A stretch of DNA of 64,000 nt from Apostichopus japonicus (taxonomy: Eukaryota; Echinodermata; Holothuroidea; Aspidochirotida; Stichopodidae). The DNA lies in assembly GCF_037975245.1 (NCBI RefSeq), contig NC_092574.1:14653213-14717212 (forward strand). Direction: 5' to 3'. The notes under the pieces are model-generated. The model was given only the letters and a program-made list of their open reading frames with translations. It ran no database searches and was not told where the DNA came from. Made by a program: the position numbers and the translations under genes. How positions within the stretch are numbered: position 1 is the stretch's first letter; each line of letters starts with the position of its first letter. Below, piece by piece: positions 1 to 9,573 of this stretch.

Positions 1-3000
1 ACCGAAGAGCGTTTAATTGCGACATCCGTCGCAAAACCAGGAGCAACAGAGAAACCCGCCATCTTGACTAAAGGACGCTCACCGTGAGAATGAACTAGAA
101 CCTGTTGGGTGATATACAGTAATAAGGATTTGTAAGGGCAAAGACACACCGGACTATGTATCTTTATTCGTAAATGTTCGGTAAAAATAGCAGAGTGACG
201 AGGTGGAGGGAGGGGGGGGGTGGGGTGTTAGTGGTTAGTGTATTGGGGGCTGTTGTTTCTGTTAGCGATTTGTCATTTTAAGCTTTTCATGGTCAAATTT
301 TAATATAACGTTTGGTTATATGTATTCCTTTATTAAAACTTTTTACCCGAAGGTTAATATTTCAGAAAAATTGTGAACGGGCAATGTAAGTTGTAAATTA
401 CCTTAAACCACTCTCCTTCATACCTGCTAATTTGAAAAAAAAAGCGATCATTTACTCACCCGCAATCCCGCACCTGTAAATTCACTGAAGGAATACTTGT
501 GTTGTTCAATATTAATGCGCAGCTGTAAACCATATGAACTTCCTGCTCTTGTCACCGAGTAGTTGCCTTCACTGTTAAACGTATAACAAACCTGTAAAAG
601 ACATCATTTTGTCTTTAAATTACGAAGGCGACTTACTGCTTACTTAACTGTAAAAATGTTTAAGGGAAGAGGAGACGGGGGGGGGGGGGGGTTAAAGTGG
701 GCTCAACATAACAACGTATGCCATATTTAGAGGATGTTCTGAAGACCTTTAATGGAACGTTATTTGCTCTCGCTCTCGCTCTGGTCTTTGGTGAGGGTTT
801 TCAGGGAGAGGGTAAGATGCAGGTGCGTATCCAGGGGGGGGCGTTGGGGGCGCGCGCCCCCCGGGTAAGGAAAAGAGGAGAGAAAAAAAAGAGAAGAAAA
901 AAGGGAAAAGGAGGGGAAAAAAGAAAAGGAGGAGAGGAAGGAAGGAAGGGAAAAGAAAAATAAAAAAGAGAGAAAAAGGAGAAAAGGAGGGAGTAGAAGA
1001 TAGCCAAGACCTCGGGAAGAGAAAGATCCCTATTATATACACAGGGTAGCCAGTGACAGATCAAGGATTACGGAGGGGGTGTGCGCCTCACCCTACCCCT
1101 TACCCCGACAACTCCATTTTTGACGTTTCCGTTTTTCCTCTCTCACTAATGTACTTGAGCTCGACCGAGTCGTCGGGGAACATAACGCATTTCGGGAAGG
1201 GGGCGACCGCCCCCCCCCCGAGCAAATTTTCTTTATGACATCGCTAGTAATTTCAAAATAGACAATGCTTAGATGCAACTTACAAGGCCTGGGAAGTGTC
1301 ATTTCCAGCGATCTGGGAGGCATTTTCGGCCAAAATTTTTCTTGTACGCTTCGCGCCAACTCATGGTGGCGCTTCGCTTAGATAGTTTGCCTACAGGCTT
1401 CGCCCTCCCTTGGCAATTACTCGCTACACGCCTGTTCGAATTTGTAAAGCAAAGAGCAGATATAACATCATATCAATGAGCATTGAAATGCATGTTCCAC
1501 GATGTACAGCCTCAAAAACTGTCAATGTGTGTAGTCAAAGGCGTAGGAGCCAGATTGGATTTGGGGGCTGTAATGACTTGCCCGAAAAAAAAGCCAAAAT
1601 TTTTCGCGCAAGAAGCGCGCAATCAACATGGAGATGCCAATATCATATAGGCAAGATCGCTCATTACATTGTATGGCATCGTGTACCGCACGGTCCGTCA
1701 AAGTTGCACAGTATACCGCCGGATGCTAATGTAAACAACCAAATGTCTTATGTAGATGGAGAAAAACCATACAGATCCATTTATGTCAAAACTCTCTTTT
1801 ACAGCTTACAACTTTATTTCAATTACCAAGGAGATCATTTTAAGCTATTCATTGCTATTTATTTTTCTTTCAGTAGGTGCCCAAAAAAAATGGGAAAACA
1901 ATTGGGGGGGGGGGGGCTGCAGCCCCCGCCTCCTACGGGACCTACGCCTATGAGTGAAGTGTTCGCTTTCGATATACCTGATATCGGAAATATCTGCTAT
2001 TTTTCTGTTCCTTCAACCAAGTTTTGTAAAAGCCATTATAAGAGGTTGCAATATTTCTACACCAATAAATTAACTGTGTCGGAATTTTCCAAAATTTCCT
2101 CACCAACATTCTTCATCATACTTTCCTCTACTCGTTCAATTTTCACCTGTCTGTTAGGGGTTCAAGGAGGTTTTTCTATATTGGTTGTCTATAGATTGAA
2201 TTTTCTGCAACATTATGGGTATGTTTTCAAGTGATTTTATTCACGAGAAAAGTGAATTTTCAAATTCTCAACAAGTAATGGGCTTAAAACCTTGAAAAGT
2301 GGGGCTTTCGGATATTGTGGGCCGTGACATAGAATAACCTACAAAAGCAATGATCCATAGGACATGCAATCAGGTCGAACATGATGTGTGACTGGTGACA
2401 ATCTTCAAAAAGGTTATGGATGGAAAAAACTTTTGGGAAATACTTGGTTCTCAGGCAAAAGTGTACATCTGGTTGCTCATTTTCAAGCCCGAGAAGTGCC
2501 ATTTCCGGTGATCTGGGGGTATCAAAACCAGAAATTTTCTTGTACGCTCCGCGCCAACCGATGGTGGCGCTCCGCTTAGATAGTAATTCGCGCCCCCCGG
2601 GTTAGAAAATCCTGGATACGCGCCTGAGATGTGAGACGTTCCCCCAATCCACAGTCTGTTGCTACATTGATGATTATATGCCACAACCGTTTGTCCTCTC
2701 TAAAAGTGTCGATGATTTTAAGAGCGTTTTGGACAGTTATTTTAAGAATTGTAACAGAATTTGAAGTTTCTGTAATTATTATTTCTTCTCTGGATAGAGT
2801 CCTTCATGGGAACTCTATGTTCCCCCTCCCCCTGATCTCTCCTCCCCCCCCCCCCCCGCCATTAAACAAACTTAACCTAAACTAACTTCATACCCCGAAG
2901 TCTGTAACGGTTGTGGTAAACCAATCGACGTTACAATTCTCATAGGTCTTCCAGGTGCATTGTAATAACATATCCTCAAGTCTGTGGGCGCCCTCCAAGG

Positions 3001-5912
3001 CTAATTTCGTCAAATTCCAATCTCTTGTTGCTAGATGTCTATCATAACTGTCCCAGTCGTAACCAATATCGTCGCCAGTGTTAATCACCTTCAAAGTCTT
3101 CGGAAATAGAATAGAAACAATATATATATATATATATTAGCGACAGTTTTACTGTGGAATATGAAACGAACATTTGATTACGTAATACACACATTTGTTA
3201 TATGGACAAATTCAGAAGCGTTCCCATTCGATAAAAGAGACGATTCAATTTGGAAGTTTGTCTTCACTCATTGTCAGCCATGATCATTGGATTCACTAGT
3301 TCCCTTCCATTTCTACAACATCAACGAATTGAATTTATCTTTTCAGATTTTAAATTGCACAACCAGGTTCAAAGTTTAGGAGGGTAAGCCCCCCCCCCCT
3401 ACTTACTTACCCATCCCTTCTCCTCCATCTCACATCCGTGTCTTATCTCCTTCATAGACGTGAGCGGGACAAAGTTGCAGTAAACAGCTGACGTACAAAT
3501 AATCCCCAATAAGGTGTTTAATACAAAATGGCAGATTTCTAAGGTCTCTGTTGACATAGGGAGTATAGCCTATACGCTCCTGACCCCCACCCGACCCGAC
3601 CGGACCAGACCCGATCCGATCAGACCCGACCCCTACCCCAGGTTTACCACACATCGGATAGCAGAGACCCGTTACTCAAACCCCATGTTTCGTTTTACCT
3701 CCTCTAGAAGCTCATTGTCCATGACATATGAGGACCTGATGACGTTATGGTTACATATTGTAACTGCCGGGAATGTCATGTTAGGGTGATGCGTAACACT
3801 GATCACTGTAGAGACTGGAAACTTGAAGAACTTCGCAACACTGTCGATGAGAGCACATCCCAGGAAACAGTAGACGATCAGTAGGAAAATAATCCATATT
3901 ATTCTGCAGGGTAAGATATACAGTATAGACGATAAGTATAGAAAAGATATCCATTGTGTTCTGCAGGGTAAGATATTCGAAATACAGTATAGACGATCAG
4001 TAGAAAAGATATCCGTAGTGTTAAGCAGGTTAAGATATAAGAAAATATCTTGAAAATGAACAACTCCGTGAAATTAAAGAATATACGTTTGCAACGAAAA
4101 TGCATAATGATCATGTTCAGGCGCGTAGCCAAGGGGGGGGGGGCGAAGGGGGCAGCCGCCCCCCCCCCCTTGAGCATATTTTTTACAAAAATTTTTAAGG
4201 TTTTTATGATATCGCTAGTATTTTCAAAAGAGAAAGTGCTAAGATACAACTAACAAGGCATGGGAAGTGCCATTTCCGGCGATCTGGGAGGCATTTACAG
4301 CCAAAATTTTCTTGTACGCTTCGCGCCAAACATAGTGGCGCTACGCTTAGATAGTTGGCAATGCCGAATCTACAGTTTCGCCCCTCCCTTGGCAAATTCC
4401 TGGCTACGCGCCTGATCATGTTCAAATAATACCTTGACTAATGCTTGCAATGCAAAAGCCGCTTGTTCTTATATAGGGTTAGTATTAGTTGACAAATCAC
4501 CACAAAATATTTGAGCCAAGTACACTCGGATATAAGAGAGACTCATTGTTAGCAACATATCAGTCGACCGTTAGATTGAAGATTTCAACTTTCTTATATA
4601 TTCAATTTTCAAATTTAGGTAGCTTAAAGATCTGCTTTATTGAATCCACTTATGGCACACTATAGCTAGGAAAATTTTGTGATTACGTAATCGACCTGCC
4701 ACGGTTGTAAATCGACCTCAGGCTCTACAATTAGCCTGCATAGCTTCTTAACACCATTATAAGGCTCTTTGTGTAAACACTGTGTGGAAACATGTTCATG
4801 TCTACAGTGTAGTTAATCATACAGCATTCACACAAAGATCGTCGTACAAGAGCAAAATATGTGGCAGGTGTTGCAGGCTAATTGGTAAAAAGAAGTCATT
4901 TTAATACCAAGGCAGGTCGATGACGTAATCTCAAGAAACTTTTCCATGATAACATGCTACAGTTGGGGTCCATACAGCAGACCTTTAAGCAACTGTCAAT
5001 TATGGTCCAGGTGTTCAGTAACCAATTTGGGGCAAGTTTACCGAACATGTGAAACATTAATTCAAAATATGAGTGTAATTTGTTTTTACTTGAATTATAA
5101 TTATTGATTCTCTTCTATATTGCAAATGACAGCATCCAGTCAGTTCTGCATTTAAATCAATAACACGGGATAAACCCAGAAATTTTACGACTTCGAAATT
5201 TTGCTTGATTTATTGGAAATGAAACATATATACTTCAAACTATATTGAAGTGTGGTTTCATGGGATTTTGCCATTCACAATTATACGTAGCCTACTTATT
5301 CCAAAATATATCCGTAGTCTTCTAATCATCAATATCAGGATAATAGCATAATGTGCATATAACATTCTGGGCTAAAGTTGTTTATTATACCTGGTCAAAG
5401 GTTGATCACTATATCTGAACCAACCGTCCCTCCCTGCTTTGGTTTTTTGAGGGGAATAAATTATTGATATCATTCGTAAGCACTTAGTCTAGTATAGTAA
5501 GCCTAGCTAATCAGCTAATGCTTTAAGACTCGGATTGAAAAATATTTTCATTTTAATATTGGACATCATTAAACTGCTTTCAAACGTCATTCTGTAAATT
5601 GACCATGTTTTTTTCAAACAAACAAAAAATCAGCGGTCTAAACAGGAGTAAGAAGAAAACCTTTGAATAAGGAATAATTGTTAATTAACGTGACCAAAGT
5701 TCTGTCCTCCGGTTCTAGAGTATTTTGAACCAACTTAGAGGTAAATCAAAACATCAATATCCTTGTTCTTACCTTCTAAGTCTCGAAGAATTCTCTCCCC
5801 AAAAGAAACGAAAGCCATGAAGGCTTGTATGTTCACCAAAAGTTTTAATTCCATCCAATATAACACGTTTAGTTTGACCTTGCTCCTTAGAATTCTCAGC
5901 TGTCATCATCAT
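1..5912 (-). CDS. DEG/ENaC (ASIC-like) sodium channel, 5' part, five exons
   Basis: Plasma-membrane cation channel subunit of the degenerin/epithelial sodium channel family; incomplete because the 3' end lies beyond base 1. Exons on the minus strand: 5773-5912, 3699-3903, 2894-3097, 460-591 and 1-101, all with GT-AG borders and matching phases. Start chosen at the first of three consecutive ATGs (5910-5912), just after an in-frame stop. Exon 1 encodes the cytoplasmic N-terminus with FGEHTSLHG, the family's His-Gly gating motif. Exon 2 gives transmembrane helix 1 (IIWIIFLLIVYCFLGC) and the FPAVTICNHN signature. Exon 3 has the finger-domain stretch LEDMLLQCTW. Exon 4 has CYTFNS and GLQLRINIEQ. 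Exon 5 has VLVHSHGERPLVK and FSVAPGF. About 260 residues are seen of roughly 500 expected; the second membrane helix and pore lie outside the window. Ligand and ion preference cannot be told. Introns carry several hAT-like miniature elements. Confidence 0.9.
848..1015 (+). repeat. Polypurine GA-rich tract
   Basis: Almost uninterrupted A/G sequence from about 871 to 1010. It directly follows a G/C block at 811-870 whose start, CAGGTGCGTATCCAGG, resembles the miniature-element terminal repeat. Open frames across it are compositional artefacts. Confidence 0.7.
1198..1434 (+). mobile_element. hAT-like miniature element, 5'-eroded copy
   Basis: Carries the family core (CATTTCCAGCGATCTGGGAG, then CGCGCCAACTCATGGTGGCG and CTTAGATAGT) and a right end TCGCTACACGCCTG. 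The left terminal repeat is not recognisable, so no target duplication can be assigned. Confidence 0.6.
1536..1952 (+). mobile_element. hAT-like element, CAAAGGCGTAGG ends
   Basis: Left end CAAAGGCGTAGGAGCC and right end CTACGCCTATG form a short imperfect terminal inverted repeat. Flanking 8-mers TGTGTAGT and AGTGAAGT match at six of eight positions, consistent with a decayed target duplication. The interior has a segment (ACTTGCCCGAAAA... near 1575) shared with a fragment at 56,372. Confidence 0.5.
2475..2627 (+). mobile_element. hAT-like miniature element, 3' fragment
   Basis: Shares GAAGTGCCATTTCCGG, CGCGCCAACCGATGGTGGCG and the right end GGATACGCGCCTG with the intact copies at 4118 and 8538. 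No left end found. It lies between exons 3 and 4 of... the channel gene's downstream intron (592-2893). Confidence 0.6.
3120..3138. repeat. (TA)n microsatellite
   Basis: About nine TA units in the channel intron immediately 5' (minus strand) of exon 3. Confidence 0.9.
3576..3645. repeat. GACCC/GATCC-rich degenerate pentamer repeat
   Basis: Degenerate tandem pentamers of the ACCCG type (CCCGACCCGACCGGACCAGA and following) in the intron between channel exons 2 and 3. Confidence 0.7.
3868..4045 (-). repeat. Triplicated splice acceptor/TM1 exon edge
   Basis: Three tandem diverged copies (spacing about 57 and 61 bp) of the segment spanning the exon 2 acceptor and the first TM1 codons of the DEG/ENaC gene. 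Landmarks on the plus strand are GTAAG at 3911 and 3968, and GTTAAG at 4029. The first two copies keep a CTGCAG acceptor; the third has lost it. See the finding on in-frame alternative splicing. Confidence 0.75.
4118..4414 (+). mobile_element. hAT-like miniature element, intact (297 bp)
   Basis: Terminal inverted repeats CAGGCGCGTAGCC / GGCTACGCGCCTG, flanked by the perfect 8-bp target duplication ATCATGTT at 4110-4117 and 4415-4422. Long G and C runs follow the left end. The 8-bp duplication and CAG-type ends are hAT superfamily hallmarks; there is no coding capacity. Located in intron 1 of the channel gene. Confidence 0.88.
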
Positions 5913-6990
5913 ATTCAATACGCGTGTAATATTTCTAAATCATCAAAGCACAGTAAAATTCCTACGTTAATTTTTTTTTTTTATGATGAGGCATTATGGG
6001 AATTTGTTTTCAGCTTCTATTAACTTTCGGTTTTCTGCTTAACGTTTGCGAGTCCGTTGTTTTAATTGTCCATGGCTGGCGTTGCTAATTGCTTGCCTTG
6101 TTTAAAAAATCAATTTCAAACCTTTGTCCAATAGCTTATCTAACGTCCATTGCTTTATTAACATATTAAATAAGACGGGGTATTCTCTGACAGTTATATT
6201 ACTTCTTCGCACACAACATATATACATGAGTTTACAGACTCATTACCGACAGCCCGTCCACCTGAAATTTCTCTTTACATAATAACATGTACAAGCTTCA
6301 GTTTGTCATCCTTCTCAGTAAAGGTAGATATGCAAACAAGCTTAGGCCTACTGTATTAAGTAAGTTGTCTTTCGAGTGATTAGAGTACATGTACGCAATT
6401 AACAACTGAATTTAAGAAATTGAGGGCAGGGCAGGAAATCAAATCAAATAACGATACAAAATCGAAGCAAGGAAATGATGCATGACGCTTGATCATCCAA
6501 CTTAATTAATCGATCTTGTCTTAGTCATATACATAAGGTCGTACATATCACCTAGTAGTTGTTGAAATCTCAAAGAAGGCGGCGGGATGGGGGGGGGGGG
6601 GGTGTTGGAGGAGGAGGGATGGATCGGATTTGGGTCCATTTTCCCCTTCCAAGAGTAGCGTAAAGGGAACTCCGTTAAAAGTGAAAAGGTTTGGTCCATA
6701 ACTAAACTTCGATTCCGATAGTTTCAAATAAACTTGATCACACCACAATAGGTTAAATATTTCCATGAATCGCCCGAAATTCAGCGGGTCTGGTGAAAGT
6801 GGGTGTCATGGGTTACAGCCCTGCGTCCAGGTCAATAAGAAATATGAGCTGAAGAATAATCATTTACTTTCATTATGTACGGTTTTCATACTTAAGGAAA
6901 AACGAGAGCTTCCAAATTGGGCCAGGTGGCATAATTGGCCCCTCATGGCCCGACCTGGCTCATGATGTCACCGCTTGTCATTTATCAGAT
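5913..6990. other. Region 5' of the channel gene
   Basis: Presumed promoter and 5' UTR side of the minus-strand channel gene. I see no TATA-anchored start or further exon. It contains a 13-14 base G run near 6589-6602. Nothing else is supportable. Confidence 0.3.
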
Positions 6991-7016
6991 AGCTATATAT
7001 ATATATATATATATAA
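6991..7016. repeat. (AT)n microsatellite flanking the palindrome, left
   Basis: AT dinucleotide run abutting the left arm of the large palindrome. A matching (TA)n run lies beyond the right arm. Confidence 0.9.
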
Positions 7017-7035
7017 GTAAATGCCTTGGTAAGTA

Positions 7036-7087
7036 CAGCTGTTACTCGGAGTTTCACGCCCTTAGGGTGGCGATCGTCAGACAACTG
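7036..7087 (-). ncRNA. Hammerhead ribozyme candidate, left arm (mirror copy)
   Basis: Exact reverse-complement counterpart of the candidate at 7671-7722: stem I strands at 7081-7087 and 7036-7042, same core, same stem II and III. It points away from the other copy, so transcription outwards from the palindrome centre would place a ribozyme at each end. Confidence 0.68.
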
Positions 7088-7670
7088 AACAAATACTCTC
7101 TGCGCGGATATATTCTATGGGGAACACGAACCCTATTTCTTACGTGCACGGTTCATTGGTTTGAGCCTATTGTGGCGACACTTGGAGATGAATTCAGATC
7201 TCTTATTGAGTAAATGCGGGTTTTTGGACAGGAGGATACAAAGCTTTTCATCAATACAGAGGTTACATAGACCGGATCTACGCATGCTGGTATTGGAATG
7301 CTTAAGTACGCTCCACTCAATAACGAAGGGGGCACCTTTACGCTTCAGGTCCCATATATGTCATGAGCGTTACGAGAAAGAAACAGAGCTTTCCAAACAT
7401 ATATGGGACCTGAAGCGTAAAGGTGCCCCCTTCGTTATTGAGTGGAGCGTACTTAAGCATTCCAATACCAGCATGCGTAGATCCGGTCTATGTAACCTCT
7501 GTATTGATGAAAAGCTTTGTATCCTCCTGTCCAAAAACCCGCATTTACTCAATAAGAGATCTGAATTCATCTCCAAGTGTCGCCACAATAGGCTCAAACC
7601 AATGAACCGTGCACGTAAGAAATCGGGTTCGTGTTCCCCATAGAATATATCCGCGCAGAGAGTATTTGTT

Positions 7671-7722
7671 CAGTTGTCTGACGATCGCCACCCTAAGGGC
7701 GTGAAACTCCGAGTAACAGCTG
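7671..7722 (+). ncRNA. Hammerhead ribozyme candidate, right arm (type I)
   Basis: Stem I CAGTTGT (7671-7677) pairs with ACAGCTG (7716-7722), seven pairs with one G-U. Core CTGACGA at 7678-7684. Stem II CGCC/GGCG (7686-7689 with 7698-7701). GAAA at 7703-7706. Stem III ACT/AGT (7706-7708 with 7712-7714) closes a CCG loop. Cleavage is expected after GUA at 7715. A U-U mismatch (7685/7702) at the foot of stem II is non-canonical. It lies 28 nt after the stop codon of the Penelope-like tail, and such elements are known to carry hammerheads. Activity is not shown. Confidence 0.7.
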
Positions 7723-7802
7723 TACTTACCAAGGCATTTACTTATATGTTTAGGCTCTGCTTTTATAGCATAGAGCACTCTTCTTGCAGTCCTGACCCTT
7801 CC

Positions 7803-7806
7803 TTGT

Positions 7807-7834
<28 letters not shown>
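7803..7834. repeat. (TA)n microsatellite flanking the palindrome, right
   Basis: About 14 TA units, followed by a short GT run. Partner of the AT run at 6991. Confidence 0.9.
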
Positions 7835-7837
<3 letters not shown>

Positions 7838-8537
7838 GTGTGTGTGTATTATGTTACACCTGGCGAACTTTATCCAATGTTGGGGAAATAATTTATAATT
7901 ATAATTTATAATAAGCGTTTATTGAATATGCTATATTATACAGAGCCTACGCATGGCATCGGTTGTAGATAGAATAAAACCGTCCAATTTAAGCGTCGCT
8001 GAACAATTTGTTCCTGTGGCTTTTTTCTATCCGATGATAGCCAAGATACCGTTCTAGTGTACTTAGATATTACATTTATGCTAGCCAATTTACAACTCCC
8101 AAAAATATGCAATGTGATCGATTTTTACACCAAGGATTTTACAAGAGAAAAATAAATGGTAAAATAAACAATAAGGTATAAAAGTAAATGTGTCTTATTT
8201 GATTTATCGAGCAAATCGATTAAGGCTCTCCTCTAAATTAAAATTGGTTGGGTTAGTAGGAGGTCAGAAACACTGTATTCCGAAACGCAATTCAAGACAT
8301 AATATAGTCTAAGTCATTTGCGACGTGAAGCTTATTTCCCAGAGGAATACGCCATCTATCGGAAAACATTGCGAAAGCGTATGTCTGACATTCCTTAATA
8401 AAAATTTAAAAAGAAAGAGAAGATAATATTCTTTTATGATTTCTGCTTATTTCGGTAACCACCCTTTTCGTGATTGAAGCAGCTTATTGTGTTGTCACCA
8501 AGTCAGTGATTACAGCAAGGCAGTAGCTAAATGGAAC

Positions 8538-8822
8538 CAGGCGCGTAGCCAGGAATTTGCCAAGGGAGGGGCGAAATGTAGGCAAACTATCTAAGCGTAG
8601 CGCCACCATGATTGGCGCGAAGCGTACAAGAAAATTTTGACTGGAAATGCCTCCCAGATCGCTGGAAATGGCACTTCCCAGGCCTAATAAGTTGCATCTT
8701 AGCTTTTTCTCTTTTACAATTACTAGCGATAACATAGAAACATTATTTTTTTTTCAAAATATGCTCAAGGGGGGAGGGGGGCGGCTGCCCCCTTCGCCCC
8801 CCCCCCCTTGGCTACGCGCCTG
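8538..8822 (-). mobile_element. hAT-like miniature element, intact (285 bp)
   Basis: Ends CAGGCGCGTAGCC / GGCTACGCGCCTG with the perfect 8-bp target duplication AATGGAAC at 8530-8537 and 8823-8830. It is the same family as the copy at 4118 in opposite orientation: the G/C runs are at the right and the GCGCCACCATGATTGGCGCG core near 8600. Confidence 0.88.
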
Positions 8823-8830
8823 AATGGAAC

Positions 8831-9573
8831 CGAGTCAAGTCAACAAATTCCCTAGACTTTAAAAATTTCGGCGCTCCGAACGCTTCATATTCGTGTTAAT
8901 CACATGCACGTGAAGAATAATTTGGCAATTTTTCTTCGTCGTTTGAAATGAGACTAATGAGTGGCTTTAATATTGGGCTTTAGTATCGAAAAGTAAATTT
9001 GTTTAAAAACAATATGCTTGAAGAAAGTAAAAGCAAAGCGTTTTCGAATACTAAATTCCACATGACGGTTTATAGCATTTATACGTTGTTGCAAACAACA
9101 ATTACTAGTATGGACAAAATTAGAAAGAAAAATATGAACCATTGCCGTGTTTGTCTCTCCACATGTAAAATATACAACATAGAAGATTGAGTTGGTGTTT
9201 CTCTGACTTGACCGTATATAACGACCATTTGCTACAATAAGACGTACAATGATGAATAATGACATTGCTAATTCACAGTTTGGTAGGTCGACGTAACCTC
9301 TTTAGAACACAGAGCTTAGATCTACAAATACGGTCTCCATAAGCTACCGTAGGACTTTATTTTCGTATTACGGTCTGCATGCGCATGCTCTATGTGTCTG
9401 CATGTCTCCATTTTAGCGCTGTCTGATTGTGTTGCTTCAGTTATCGATACATAACCACGGAATATCGATCACAACATACATTGTGTACTGCCGAATTACA
9501 ATATGTCGCTGTTCTAAGACTAATAGACCAAATTACTTCCGTTTGCTTGGAGCAGTTTGTCACAGACTGAACA
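8831..9573. other. Intergenic region 5' of the pogo-derived gene
   Basis: No supportable exon or element. It presumably contains the promoter and 5' UTR of the gene starting at 9574. Confidence 0.3.

Larger units (their letters stand above)
7009..7748. mobile_element. Inverted-duplicate Penelope-like element 3' end (palindrome)
   Basis: Two arms of about 350 bp (7009-7360 and 7398-7748) are reverse complements with very few differences; one visible case is CCCTATTTC on the left against the complement of a CCCGATTTC on the right. The unique spacer is about 37 bp. Read rightwards, spacer plus right arm encodes ERYEKETELSKHIWDLKRKG, then CNLCIDEK and LNKRSEF..CRH, ending at TAG 7641-7643. From memory this resembles the tail following the GIY-YIG zone in Penelope-like retroelement proteins (TELSKyiW..LK, CNLC..EK, LNKR.EL...CRH). 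The left arm carries the same tail on the minus strand. No reverse transcriptase remains. Confidence 0.75.

Noticed and set aside
1410-2234. A 274-codon plus-strand open frame
   Set aside because: It crosses a miniature element with G/C runs and channel intron sequence; composition is not protein-like and no domain is seen.
7161-7643. A 160-codon frame treated as one gene
   Set aside because: Its first half is the antisense of the palindrome's left arm; only the part from the spacer onward corresponds to the Penelope-like tail.
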